Positions 6,835-14,203 of a stretch of DNA of 64,000 nucleotides are shown one piece after another. Position 1 is the first letter of the stretch; each line of letters begins with the position of its first letter. The translations under genes and the position numbers were made by a program. The notes below the pieces were generated by a model. The model saw nothing but the letters and a program-made list of their open reading frames with translations, was not told the DNA's origin and made no database searches. The stretch is from a virus, in the IMG/VR virus record IMGVR_UViG_3300008262_000068, positions 1 through 64,000 of that record. The stretch is one strand, 5' to 3'.

Positions 6835-6852
6835 GATTACCTTGTAATTATA
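6835..6852 (-). promoter_or_regulatory. early promoter module TATAAT-N4-AGGTAATC
   Basis: Minus-strand TATAAT (6847-6852), four bases, then AGGTAATC (6835-6842). The same arrangement with identical 4-nt spacing occurs at 7776-7793, 9213-9230 and 38562-38579. The conserved octamer lies where transcription should start, so it is probably the initial transcribed sequence or an activator-dependent element. Confidence 0.65.
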
Positions 6853-6855
6853 GGG

Positions 6856-7050
6856 TCAATCCAGCTCGCTCAAGGCGCTCTGTAGACAGTTCCACAACTG
6901 GCACTGAACTGCCACATCATCCACGCCATGATGCTTTGCTGTCTTGCGACTGTCACGGGGATCGTGTCCCCAGAGCAGATCGATCAGAAACTTGATCTGC
7001 TGGGTGTCCAGGGTCACGTTGGTGACCACAGAGGGGCAAGGATAGGTCAT
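6856..7050 (-). CDS. hypothetical protein, 64 aa
   Basis: Starts MTYPCPSVVTNVTLDTQQIKFLIDLLWG; a His/Lys-rich middle (RKTAKHHGVDD) leads into a helix. Unknown function. Its end lies in the promoter of the following gene. Confidence 0.6.
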   Translation of the reverse strand: MTYPCPSVVTNVTLDTQQIKFLIDLLWGHDPRDSRKTAKHHGVDDVAVQCQLWNCLQSALSELD

Positions 7051-7087
7051 AGGGGTCAGAGGGGGGTTACAGGCGCTCCTAGGTGCC

Positions 7088-7369
7088 TCAGACGAACGAC
7101 AGGACGCTAGGGCGAAGGGGCTTCAGGATCTGCATGGCACTATAGGGTGTGGTATCTTGAATGTCAACCACTTTGCCAACTGTTTTAGAATTTACTGGTG
7201 CATAATAGCACCGTTTCTTTGTATCATAAAAACCCCAGATAGACTTTGGAGTTTCATCAGTATAGCTAAATTGACCATGATTGCAAATCCATATGGCAAC
7301 CACGTTACGTTTATGTTCTACAGTTTCATAAGAGTATCCTTGCGGAGGTGTGTGCGGAAATTCAAGCAT
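7088..7369 (-). CDS. hypothetical protein, 93 aa
   Basis: Beta-rich, aromatic protein (NVVAIWICNHGQFSYTDETPKSIWGFYDTKKRCYYAPVN). No family recognised. Overlaps the upstream exported-protein gene by 8 nt. Confidence 0.65.
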   Translation of the reverse strand: MLEFPHTPPQGYSYETVEHKRNVVAIWICNHGQFSYTDETPKSIWGFYDTKKRCYYAPVNSKTVGKVVDIQDTTPYSAMQILKPLRPSVLSFV

Positions 7370-7541
7370 CTTTCTTCATATGCTCACGGACACACCCGAC
7401 GAATTGTTGCCATTCTTTTTCTGAGAAGTTGTCAGAAGCATAAGGGATGCCAACAACAGCAGCACAATGGCGACGGATATTTTCTGGAGCAACATAAGGA
7501 TCTTGAAGAGCGGTGACAGTAGCGAGAAAAATGCTAAACAT
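7362..7541 (-). CDS. small exported protein, 59 aa
   Basis: Start chosen at ATG 7541, which shares one base with the upstream stop (TGATG); an in-frame GTG lies 9 nt earlier. Short signal peptide (MFSIFLATVTALQ), then a soluble part with two Cys. Similar in design to the 51-residue exported protein at 6323. Function unknown. Confidence 0.6.
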   Translation of the reverse strand: MFSIFLATVTALQDPYVAPENIRRHCAAVVGIPYASDNFSEKEWQQFVGCVREHMKKDA

Positions 7542-7762
7542 CAGCAGCACACCATCATTTTGATACGGGGAGAAGTGTTAAACTTGGTCACTTGATAACC
7601 ATACTGATTGATACGCTCATCTGCTTGGCGCTCCATATCACGCTTGCTGATCAAACGCTCGCTCATCTCCGCACCATCAAACGAGGTAACTTGAACAAAC
7701 TTATCGGTCATACCAGCAGCAGGGTAAAAATCAACCTGCATGGCGCCTTGGACAAGTTGCAT
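7541..7762 (-). CDS. hypothetical protein, 73 aa
   Basis: Starts MQLVQGAMQVDFYPAAGM; charged helix in the middle. First gene after a conserved promoter module 13 nt upstream. Function unknown. Confidence 0.65.
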   Translation of the reverse strand: MQLVQGAMQVDFYPAAGMTDKFVQVTSFDGAEMSERLISKRDMERQADERINQYGYQVTKFNTSPRIKMMVCC

Positions 7763-7775
7763 GGGTGTGTCTCTC

Positions 7776-7793
7776 GATTACCTTGTAATCATA
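7776..7793 (-). promoter_or_regulatory. early promoter module (TATGAT-N4-AGGTAATC)
   Basis: Minus-strand TATGAT (7788-7793) and AGGTAATC (7776-7783) with 4-nt spacing, same layout as at 6835. The -10 box overlaps the stop codon of the methyltransferase gene, so the next operon starts immediately after it. Confidence 0.6.
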
Positions 7794-8634
7794 CAGCGTC
7801 CAGGTGCTGGGTCACGGTGGGGTGTGCCAGTTCCTCAACTGGATAGTTTGTGATGTAAAGGTGCTGAACTTTGGCATTAGAATGATTTTTGTTCTTCCCA
7901 AATCGTTGGGAGTATACGAAGTCTTTGGTCATGATATTATAGTCTTTATAACTGTCACGATAGAACTCATGATCAGAGTGAATTATCAACCACTTAGCAG
8001 ATGTTGTCTTGAGACAACTCAAGAGCTTCTCATGTAGACTTGAACCACCATCTCCAGTAGTATAACCAAGACGATCTAGGTAAGGTGGATCAATGAAAAT
8101 AAAGTCATTCTCATTGGCATCTTCAAAGCAGTGCTCAAATGAAGCATGAGAGATCTTACATTTCAAAAGAAAGTCATGGTGATCCTTCGAGAGATTACAA
8201 GAGAATGATTTGTAATGTCCAAATGGTACATTGAACTCCCCATTTGCATTATACCTTTCCATACCAGAGAAACACAACTGCCGCACGACAATGTACGAGA
8301 GTGCTCTCCGCAGAGGATCTACACAATCCCACGGTTGATTGATTGCTTCTCTAGCTGAATAAAACTCTATCTCAAGATCATCATGCTCTAGAGTTTTGAT
8401 GATATCAACTTTTTCTTGAAGTTCCTGATACTGATCCGATGCCACAACCTGATAGAGATTGATAATATCTCGGTTGACATCACTCAGAATAGACTGTCTC
8501 TGATAGTGAAATGCTACAGCAGCACCACCACAAAATGGTTCAATAATCTTTCCAGTAAAAGAAGGCAGCAAACCCGTGATCGTTTTGATCTCACGGGATT
8601 TGCCACCTTGATACTTAACAATAGGTTTAACCAT
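7789..8634 (-). CDS. dam: D12-class DNA N6-adenine methyltransferase (Dam-like)
   Basis: 281 residues from ATG 8634 (MVKPIVKYQGGKS). Family order is complete: KYQGGKS at 5-11, AdoMet motif I EPFCGGAAVAF, acidic DVN, GEFNVPFG and the catalytic DPPY (FIDPPYLD). Dam-type enzymes of this class transfer a methyl group from AdoMet to adenine, often in GATC; the site here cannot be read from sequence. The start overlaps the stop of a PD-(D/E)XK endonuclease-like gene by 8 nt, so they are one unit. It could protect phage DNA from its own partner nuclease or from host enzymes. Confidence 0.9.
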   Translation of the reverse strand: MVKPIVKYQGGKSREIKTITGLLPSFTGKIIEPFCGGAAVAFHYQRQSILSDVNRDIINLYQVVASDQYQELQEKVDIIKTLEHDDLEIEFYSAREAINQPWDCVDPLRRALSYIVVRQLCFSGMERYNANGEFNVPFGHYKSFSCNLSKDHHDFLLKCKISHASFEHCFEDANENDFIFIDPPYLDRLGYTTGDGGSSLHEKLLSCLKTTSAKWLIIHSDHEFYRDSYKDYNIMTKDFVYSQRFGKNKNHSNAKVQHLYITNYPVEELAHPTVTQHLDAV

Positions 8635-9202
8635 AACGCTTTTCCGCAAGAATAGGACCAACAACTTCACGCATAAACGTGAAGTATTCTTCAATGGTAA
8701 ATGGGCAGTCAATCATCTTCATCATATCAGAGACACCAATGATCTTCATGCCTTTGTTGGTATATTTTACCTGCCACTTATGTGGCACAGCATCCACCAC
8801 AGGGCAGAAATATGCTCCAGTAGCGTCCTCCATGGTCGCCAAAACTGCTTTGATCTTAGCGTTAGATGCTTTGTCCTTCTCACTGTCAAAGTTGAGATTG
8901 CACTTGCTCTCAAGGTAGAGTTTGTATACGTTCTCACCGACTCTATACTTAAACAGATGATCAAGTTGGCGCTCATCTTTACCAACCATGATCATGTTGT
9001 TCTCTGCAATCAAATTTTCAGCGTTCTTTGCATCGCTGATAACTTGGTTCCAAAACTCTTCAATCTTATTACCAAACTGAATTCGGATGCTCTGAACGCT
9101 ATTCTCAGGTTCCCACCCAAGGCAGGCATCGATATAACTCTCTACCTTTGTGGGGTTGATGGAGAGAATGAGGGGAAGCAGATGACGCTCTAAGTAAGAC
9201 AT
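8627..9202 (-). CDS. PD-(D/E)XK type II restriction endonuclease-like protein
   Basis: 191 residues. RQLDHLF (Asp81) followed 17 residues later by YLESKCNLNFDSEK (Glu98-x-Lys100) gives the D...ExK active site of type II restriction enzymes; an upstream helix has EE (48-49), as many of these have. The N-D-S-E-K continuation also matches my memory of such enzymes. It directly precedes and overlaps the D12 methyltransferase, so the pair reads as a restriction-modification unit under one promoter at 9213-9254. Specificity is unknown. It could also be a host-DNA-degrading nuclease. Role inferred, active site seen. Confidence 0.7.
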   Translation of the reverse strand: MSYLERHLLPLILSINPTKVESYIDACLGWEPENSVQSIRIQFGNKIEEFWNQVISDAKNAENLIAENNMIMVGKDERQLDHLFKYRVGENVYKLYLESKCNLNFDSEKDKASNAKIKAVLATMEDATGAYFCPVVDAVPHKWQVKYTNKGMKIIGVSDMMKMIDCPFTIEEYFTFMREVVGPILAEKRYG

Positions 9203-9212
9203 GTGTTTGATT

Positions 9213-9254
9213 GATTACCTTGTTATTATGCCATAAAAAAAGAGGTCTGGTCAA
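9213..9254 (-). promoter_or_regulatory. promoter interlaced with a terminator, driving the R-M-like pair
   Basis: TTGACC (9249-9254), 18-nt spacer, CATAAT (9225-9230), then AGGTAATC (9213-9220) and ATG at 9202. The -35 sits in the loop of the terminator hairpin at 9235-9261, so termination of the upstream operon and initiation of the next use the same DNA. Confidence 0.6.
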
Positions 9255-9261
9255 GACCTCT
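9235..9261 (-). terminator. rho-independent terminator
   Basis: Minus strand: AGAGGTC, 7-nt loop TTGACCA, GACCTCT, then a run of seven T. Ends the operon coming from 9.3-10.2 kb or farther. Confidence 0.85.
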
Positions 9262-9272
9262 GTGACACTTAT

Positions 9273-9431
9273 TCAACTGTCCCCAAAAACTGGGTGAATT
9301 TCAGTTTTAGCATGTTCTGTCATGTTAACATGCTGCTCCCACAAGATCGCATCCTCTAGATTGTAGAAAATAGCTTGTTGTTTCGCCTTCTTGTTCTTCT
9401 TTTGTTTGATCCACACAACAGCGTACTTCAT
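9273..9431 (-). CDS. hypothetical basic protein, 52 aa
   Basis: ATG 9431 (MKYAVVWIKQKKNKKAKQQAIF) to TGA 9273-9275. Ordered composition with a C-terminal strand (EIHPVFGDS). Overlaps the 89-residue frame by 107 nt in another frame; both cannot be equally constrained, and this one looks at least as protein-like as that frame's C-terminus. Confidence 0.55.
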   Translation of the reverse strand: MKYAVVWIKQKKNKKAKQQAIFYNLEDAILWEQHVNMTEHAKTEIHPVFGDS

Positions 9432-9594
9432 TCCAATGCTCACGAAAAACTAGTAAATTTGCCTGATACCTACCATTATGCTTGGTTTTATCAGGAATGT
9501 CAAGAAAACAGACTGTGATGTATCCATCATCAATAAAGCTGATCCAACCGTGTGTCCCACGGTACTCTACCAGCATACCGTATTCGAATTTCAT
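9325..9594 (-). CDS. hypothetical protein, 89 aa, odd C-terminus
   Basis: Residues 1-57 (MKFEYGMLVEYRGTHGWISFIDDGYITVCF...) look like a small SH3-like beta barrel. Residues 58-89 are polar and overlap the next gene in a different frame. The true C-terminus may be this long tail, or the frame may have been extended by loss of an earlier stop. Confidence 0.6.
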   Translation of the reverse strand: MKFEYGMLVEYRGTHGWISFIDDGYITVCFLDIPDKTKHNGRYQANLLVFREHWNEVRCCVDQTKEEQEGETTSYFLQSRGCDLVGAAC

Positions 9595-9800
9595 GCGTCT
9601 GGTGCGTCGATGACTTCGAATGGTTCTCTATTTTGATTTTCTAGTTTAGGCAACCTAAACAATTGTTTTAGATCATTCAAGTCATCTAATTGACGTTGCA
9701 ACTCATCAACCTGTAGTTGGAGTGCCTGAAAATTATACTGGTTGTTAGTTTGAATTTCTAGCAAATTCTCAACCACTTGTTTCAAATCATCTTCAGTCAT
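9591..9800 (-). CDS. small coiled-coil protein, 69 aa
   Basis: Almost entirely heptad repeat (LKQVVENLLEIQTNN...LQLQVDELQRQLDDLNDLKQLF, about 5-48). ATGA overlap with the 89-residue gene. Likely an oligomerising or adaptor protein; function unknown. Confidence 0.7.
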   Translation of the reverse strand: MTEDDLKQVVENLLEIQTNNQYNFQALQLQVDELQRQLDDLNDLKQLFRLPKLENQNREPFEVIDAPDA

Positions 9801-9942
9801 AATGGCTCAGTTGTCGTGACAGTTCTACATCAATACCAATCAGCTTAGAATACAAAAACTTCTCGTATTCGTTACCTTTCAGCAGTTCAACGAGGTTATT
9901 TATTTGCATCTTAGCAAGGATCAGTTTAGTTTTATCGTCCAT
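9793..9942 (-). CDS. hypothetical protein, 49 aa
   Basis: ATG 9942 (MDDKTKLILAKMQINNLVEL) to TGA 9793-9795. Helical. ATGA overlap upstream, 8-nt overlap downstream. Function unknown. Confidence 0.6.
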   Translation of the reverse strand: MDDKTKLILAKMQINNLVELLKGNEYEKFLYSKLIGIDVELSRQLSHYD

Positions 9943-10247
9943 CAGTAGGAAGGTTCACCAGGAATGTCATTTTGTTCTTTTTCGTCCCTGGGTTTGCCAT
10001 GGACCAGCAGCAGGGCACCCTCAGCTTTCTCAGCGAAGGTTTTATGATAAGTGTTCATTTCCACGATGATGTCACGCAAATCGTTATAGAATTCAAGGAT
10101 AGATGTGCTAGCATCATCCAGATAGTCATGCACAGCGTCAGTCAGACGATCCTTACGCTGCTCACGGTAACGTGCTTCCCAATCTTCATCGATGTTGGGG
10201 CGTCCTTCAACAGTCATAGTAAATTCGTAGGGGGTTTGGAGTTTCAT
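9942..10247 (-). CDS. hypothetical protein, 101 aa
   Basis: Start at ATG 10247 (MKLQTPYEFTMTVEGRPNIDED); the frame is open to 10442 but that part is antisense-like and overlaps the helicase. Charged helical protein with a long central helix. Follows the helicase by 10 nt. Function unknown. Confidence 0.7.
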   Translation of the reverse strand: MKLQTPYEFTMTVEGRPNIDEDWEARYREQRKDRLTDAVHDYLDDASTSILEFYNDLRDIIVEMNTYHKTFAEKAEGALLLVHGKPRDEKEQNDIPGEPSY

Positions 10248-10257
10248 TTTAGCACAA

Positions 10258-11502
10258 TCATTCAGTAGGGGCAATACCTTTGACAAAGATGGCATCCACA
10301 ACACGCTGCAGTCGCTTCTCAGTCTGCTGACCGTAGTTACTAAACACAGGAACAGTAACGAAACCAGTAGATTTGCGATACAGACTGAGCTGACCAGCAG
10401 GGATCTTACCAGACTGAATATCAGCGGCATCCTGCTTGTCAAGACGGATCACACGACCGATGGTTTGCGCCATCTCGATCACAGGCAGGTTACGCAGCAG
10501 AATACAATGGGTCAGACCAGGAACGTTGATACCCTCAGACAGGATGCTGTAGTGGAACATGATGAACTTACGGCTGGGATCTTTACCCCAGAGGTCAAGA
10601 GTGTCAAAGAATTCTTGACGACCAACTTTCTGCTTGTTGATGTAAGCACCGTGCTTGCTGGTGATGTGGAGCACATCATAACCACGAGCAGCAAACTCTG
10701 CCATCACGTTGGTGTTAGAGAGCAAACGCCACAGCACACGAGTGTTAGGAGCAGCAACCAGGATCTTCTGGGCACTATCCTCATCGAGTTGCGATACGAT
10801 GTCAAGCAACACCTCACGGTCATTCTCTGCAGCAAGCAGAGACTTGTTACGCTCAATATCGACAAGGTGAGACTTGATGGTAGGAGGAATGATACTACCG
10901 TTAGCTACCAGTTCAGGAGCAGGAATGTTGATCAGTTCCTTACCATACACATCGGTATTGTGCATACTGATGTTGCCACCACGATACTTGGGGGTAGCAG
11001 TAAAGTAGTATGCGTTACGAGCAGTCAGACTAGCAGCAGCAACTTCCATGTAAAAGTCACGACGCACAGAGTTGTGTGCCTCATCATAATAGATCAGGTC
11101 AACATCAATACCTGCCTCGTTGATACGACGCAGAGAGTTGTAAGTGGTAAAGATAATCTGGTGAGAATTGGCAGCTTTGCAGATGCTATCGTGAATAACA
11201 ATCTCACGAACTTTGGTGGTGTGGTGGCAATCAACCTCACCGCTGTGAACGTGAAGCACAGTAGCATCAACTTTGCCGTTCAGTTCAGACCAGAACTCTT
11301 CATACAGTTGAACTGCCAGCAGGATGCGAGGAGCGCACACTACAACGGTCTGAGGGGTCTGTGCTGCCTGCAGACGGCGCAGACAGTCAAGGATCATCAC
11401 GAGGGTCTTGCCGCCGCCCGTAGGGCAGGTGACACGACCGATACCAGCAGTCAGCAGGGCATCGAGCATACGCTGCTGGTGGGGGCGGAGGGTCAGGGTC
11501 AT
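10258..11502 (-). CDS. SF2 DNA/RNA helicase (DEAH-box)
   Basis: 414 residues from ATG 11502 (MTLTLRPHQQRML); the promoter at 11525 lies in the upstream open frame and fixes this start. Q-like RPHQ (6-9), Walker A PTGGGKT (27-33), Walker B DEAH (140-143), motif III TATP (168-171), and C-terminal RecA domain with ILSEGINVPG and QTIGRVIR (motif VI). Belongs to the RAD25/UvsW-like branch; T4 UvsW (about 500 aa) resolves branched recombination intermediates, and this shorter form may do similar work in replication or repair. Confidence 0.9.
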   Translation of the reverse strand: MTLTLRPHQQRMLDALLTAGIGRVTCPTGGGKTLVMILDCLRRLQAAQTPQTVVVCAPRILLAVQLYEEFWSELNGKVDATVLHVHSGEVDCHHTTKVREIVIHDSICKAANSHQIIFTTYNSLRRINEAGIDVDLIYYDEAHNSVRRDFYMEVAAASLTARNAYYFTATPKYRGGNISMHNTDVYGKELINIPAPELVANGSIIPPTIKSHLVDIERNKSLLAAENDREVLLDIVSQLDEDSAQKILVAAPNTRVLWRLLSNTNVMAEFAARGYDVLHITSKHGAYINKQKVGRQEFFDTLDLWGKDPSRKFIMFHYSILSEGINVPGLTHCILLRNLPVIEMAQTIGRVIRLDKQDAADIQSGKIPAGQLSLYRKSTGFVTVPVFSNYGQQTEKRLQRVVDAIFVKGIAPTE

Positions 11503-11524
11503 GCGGTTCGCTGTTGATGAAATA

Positions 11525-11530
11525 AGTATA
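11525..11530 (-). promoter_or_regulatory. promoter (-10 TATACT)
   Basis: TATACT 22 nt before the helicase ATG, immediately after the terminator at 11538-11560. No clear -35. Repeats the terminator-promoter layout. Confidence 0.5.
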
Positions 11531-11537
11531 GGGCATG

Positions 11538-11560
11538 AAAAAGGGGGCACAGAGCCCCCT
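11538..11560 (-). terminator. rho-independent terminator
   Basis: Minus strand GGGGGC, loop TCTGT, GCCCCC and a T run, 22 nt after the stop of the ParB-like gene. Confidence 0.85.
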
Positions 11561-11581
11561 TGTGACAGTTTTTGAAGTGGA

Positions 11582-12664
11582 TCAGAAAGAAACCCTGATC
11601 GCTTCTTCTTCACCTTCAATCTGGGGGATCCAGTAGAGTTCCAAAGGAAGAGAATTAACATCGACCTTAGGAAGTTTGAAGCTAAAGAGAGAACCAACAT
11701 TAAGCATACCCTCAACTTTGGAGATATACCAGTTGATAGTGCTATTCAAAATGTCGTTAATAGCATCGACAATTTCTTGACGCTCAGCCTCAATCTCATG
11801 TTCACAAGTTGCTTTACTAGCGCAACTAACACGGACAGTTTCACCCGCCAAAACAGCTTCAAATGCCCACTTCAGAATATCGTTAGCATAACGATATGTG
11901 AAACTGTTATCAAGAACTTTATGGCGAGTACGGGCACCATCAACACTAGAGTAGTTGTTCTCACCAAACAACTCGTTTTTCTCGTACCAATCTTTGATCT
12001 CAACCTTCGAAGTGTTAAACACTCGCTGAGAAGGTTTCTCGTTGCTGAGGATTTTGTTACGAATGGTGCCGATAGTAGATTTATGCCCCTTTAAAGGGAA
12101 GTGCTCATAGATACCAGACACAGAAAACAACTTTTCTAGATTTTTCTTGGTGCGGGGGATACCTTCATCCTCCATAACACGAGAGAGAATCAGAAAATCT
12201 GCACTAGAACAGTTTTGAGGGTTGCCACCGTCAGTAGCATTCACAAAAATACCGCTCAAAGTCATAACTGAACTGTCAGAAAGACTATCAAGCAAAGCGT
12301 CACCAGTAACCTTACGACGATAACGAGCCACGGGTGCAGTACGCCAATCATTCTCCTTCAAAGCAAGAAGAAGGTGGCGGTGATCGAATTGCTCTTCTTT
12401 ATCTTCAGAGATAAAGACACTAATAGGCCAAGCACGAGAGAGCCAACGGTAACCAGAAGTAGAGGCAACAAGACCATCAAGTTTGTTTTGGATTACCTCA
12501 GACTTACGAGGATAGTTTGCTTCTGTGGGGGTGATCTCACCAACCTGACGAACAGCAAAATCTACATATTCTAGAAGAGGATACGAAGGTCCATCTTCTG
12601 GGTCAATCTCAAGATACGAGAGGTTGAAATCTTGCGATTGATCGACTACAACTTTCTTAAACAT
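11582..12664 (-). CDS. possible ParB-like nuclease-fold protein
   Basis: 360 residues from ATG 12664 (MFKKVVVDQSQDF); an earlier ATG at 12700 would leave a leader of only about 10 nt after the -10 box. The N-terminal region has KLDGLVAST...SRAWPISVFIS...FDHRHLLLALKENDWRTAPVARYRRK, which resembles the ParB/sulfiredoxin pattern (recall of options, then D/H-R-H, then 'aL...gW.tvPv'). The remainder (about 120-360) is not recognised. ParB-like phage proteins can be nucleases or ATP-binding regulators. Assignment tentative. Confidence 0.7.
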   Translation of the reverse strand: MFKKVVVDQSQDFNLSYLEIDPEDGPSYPLLEYVDFAVRQVGEITPTEANYPRKSEVIQNKLDGLVASTSGYRWLSRAWPISVFISEDKEEQFDHRHLLLALKENDWRTAPVARYRRKVTGDALLDSLSDSSVMTLSGIFVNATDGGNPQNCSSADFLILSRVMEDEGIPRTKKNLEKLFSVSGIYEHFPLKGHKSTIGTIRNKILSNEKPSQRVFNTSKVEIKDWYEKNELFGENNYSSVDGARTRHKVLDNSFTYRYANDILKWAFEAVLAGETVRVSCASKATCEHEIEAERQEIVDAINDILNSTINWYISKVEGMLNVGSLFSFKLPKVDVNSLPLELYWIPQIEGEEEAIRVSF

Positions 12665-12717
12665 AATTTTTTGGAAGTAATTGTGCGGTATGCTCAACAT
12701 CGTTGAGGCATGAGAGT

Positions 12718-12746
12718 AATATAACAGAGATTTTCGGGTCTGTCAA
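12718..12746 (-). promoter_or_regulatory. sigma70-type promoter
   Basis: TTGACA (12741-12746), 17-nt spacer, TATATT (12718-12723). Near-consensus. The -35 overlaps the stop region of the upstream 82-residue gene and sits in a CTGTCACAGGGGG context shared with other promoters here. Confidence 0.7.
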
Positions 12747-12991
12747 CCCCCTGTGACAGTTTCCTCATCGTCCACTCGATCGACAGATGCGATGTCACAC
12801 ACAGGCACCTCATGTTCGTTAGCAATCAAATACCATGGCATGATTTGACCATGATACTCTGGATGAGCTTGATATTCAGTTGTATATTCACGATCACCAA
12901 GATACTTTACTTCTGTATCTGGAATATTGTGATCACGCAACATCGCTTGGAGTTGCAGGTGGATCAACTCAGGTTGTGTGGGGACTTGCAT
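12743..12991 (-). CDS. hypothetical protein, 82 aa
   Basis: Starts MQVPTQPELIHLQLQAMLRDHNIPD; mixed alpha/beta. Preceded by its own TTGACA promoter. Function unknown. Confidence 0.65.
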   Translation of the reverse strand: MQVPTQPELIHLQLQAMLRDHNIPDTEVKYLGDREYTTEYQAHPEYHGQIMPWYLIANEHEVPVCDIASVDRVDDEETVTGG

Positions 12992-13014
12992 TATAAAACT
13001 GGATTGTTTCTAGC

Positions 13015-13043
13015 AGTTTAGGTTATCTACAAACAGTTGTCAA
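13015..13043 (-). promoter_or_regulatory. sigma70-type promoter
   Basis: TTGACA (13038-13043), 17 nt, TAAACT (13015-13020), upstream of the 82-residue gene. It overlaps the last codons of the 2OG oxygenase gene. Confidence 0.55.
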
Positions 13044-13618
13044 GTCCACATCGGACCACACGCCCATCCAACTAAAACTTTACGAATACCAGAAGTAACT
13101 GGCAAAACTCTATGGCTAATTAATGATGGAAAGACAAGCATATCTCCTTTATTCAATTCCATAGTTTCAGTTACTGGTTTATCTCCATGTAAAGATTGAA
13201 ATTCAAAGGATCCACCTTCATAATCAGTTCCAACTTGATTTAACATCAAAGTCATCGATAATTTTCTGATGCTGCCATTTTCAAATTGCATCCAATCTGT
13301 ATGCCAGGTATAGTGTTGATTAGTTTCATAAACAATATACTGAATTGGAACCATGCTATGAATAGAAAATCTCCAGAGAGATTTATTTGCCTTGATTAAT
13401 TCTGAAAAAATAAAATTATTGACATAATCATCATTCAACACAGATACTCTGCAGTCTCTCACATCATTCTTAAATGATTCTATATTCTCTTCGTGATTTT
13501 TAACCTTTCCTTCTTCCCAATTGGATTCTAGTGTATCGATGTATGCACTAATTTTATCAATTGTTCCAGCTGGCAACGATGCTTTTGCCCATATAGTTAA
13601 TGGATTTGTAGAATTCAT
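13040..13618 (-). CDS. 2OG-Fe(II) oxygenase (prolyl 4-hydroxylase-like)
   Basis: 192 residues. Iron ligands are visible as His106-x-Asp108 in YTWHTDW and His169 in SLISHRV, with the 2-oxoglutarate Arg179 in GIRKVLVGW, on a jelly-roll with YEGGSFEF and GDMLVFPS. These enzymes hydroxylate proteins or small molecules using O2 and 2-oxoglutarate. 2OG oxygenases are common in cyanophages, usually with unknown substrates. ATGA overlap with the upstream gene. Confidence 0.9.
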   Translation of the reverse strand: MNSTNPLTIWAKASLPAGTIDKISAYIDTLESNWEEGKVKNHEENIESFKNDVRDCRVSVLNDDYVNNFIFSELIKANKSLWRFSIHSMVPIQYIVYETNQHYTWHTDWMQFENGSIRKLSMTLMLNQVGTDYEGGSFEFQSLHGDKPVTETMELNKGDMLVFPSLISHRVLPVTSGIRKVLVGWACGPMWT

Positions 13619-13932
13619 TCTTTTTCTTTCAAATCATTCAAATACTCTGAGTATCTTTCCATGTAAAGATCTTCAACTTCTGGTAACGGTGATCCAATTG
13701 ATACTACAGAAGAGAAAGATACATCAAATTCAGTATCTGCTGATGCTCCCATCCATGCAAGATAATTCACATCAAATTTTGTTTGTCCATTTTCATCTGC
13801 ATTTGGAATAACAATAATCTTATAGGGAAAATGAAACTTAAATCCTATGATATTATTATCTGTGTCATACGAATGACTAACTTTACAGATTACTTCTTCT
13901 CCAGTAATCAACTTAATAATTTTTGTTTCCAT
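13615..13932 (-). CDS. conserved-type phage protein, possible Sm-like fold
   Basis: 105 residues opening METKIIKLITGEEVICKVSHSYDTDNN, then FHFPYKIIVIP: the 'LxTGEEVIxKV...NPxxI' pattern resembles small Sm-like barrels in cyanophages. Acidic helical C-terminus. Function not assigned. Confidence 0.65.
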   Translation of the reverse strand: METKIIKLITGEEVICKVSHSYDTDNNIIGFKFHFPYKIIVIPNADENGQTKFDVNYLAWMGASADTEFDVSFSSVVSIGSPLPEVEDLYMERYSEYLNDLKEKE

Positions 13933-13948
13933 AATAATAAATTATAAT

Positions 13949-14203
13949 TTAATCTTTTTTGGGTGCTATTACTAATCCTTCTTTTAATAACATTACTGCA
14001 ACATCGGCAACAGTTTGATATTGTCTGCCATCAATTACAGTAAAGGGAGCTCCTTTTACCTGTGGATATTCTGCCATAAATTGATCGACAGGAATATCTT
14101 GTCCTACGACACATTCATCCCACTCAAGGTTTGCTCTTTTAAGCAAAGTTTTTAAATGAGCACAATAAGAACATCCAGGGGATGTATAAATTTTAATTTT
14201 CAT
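13949..14203 (-). CDS. glutaredoxin
   Basis: 84 residues with the redox motif CSYC (11-14) at the start of helix 1, the cis-Pro region GAPFTVIDG and a GG-like end replaced by TVADVAV. A thiol-disulfide oxidoreductase that can supply electrons to ribonucleotide reductase. One of two glutaredoxins in the window (the other is at 59232). Overlaps the next gene by 11 nt. Confidence 0.9.
   Translation of the reverse strand: MKIKIYTSPGCSYCAHLKTLLKRANLEWDECVVGQDIPVDQFMAEYPQVKGAPFTVIDGRQYQTVADVAVMLLKEGLVIAPKKD

Noticed and set aside
10465-11517. Long 350-codon plus-strand frame opposite the helicase
   Set aside because: Antisense shadow: the minus frame has all helicase motifs and a promoter; the plus frame has Thr/Val/Ser-rich composition and no start context.
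11503-11715. N-terminal extension of the helicase frame
   Set aside because: It runs through a terminator and the -10 box; the motif-containing protein starts at ATG 11502.
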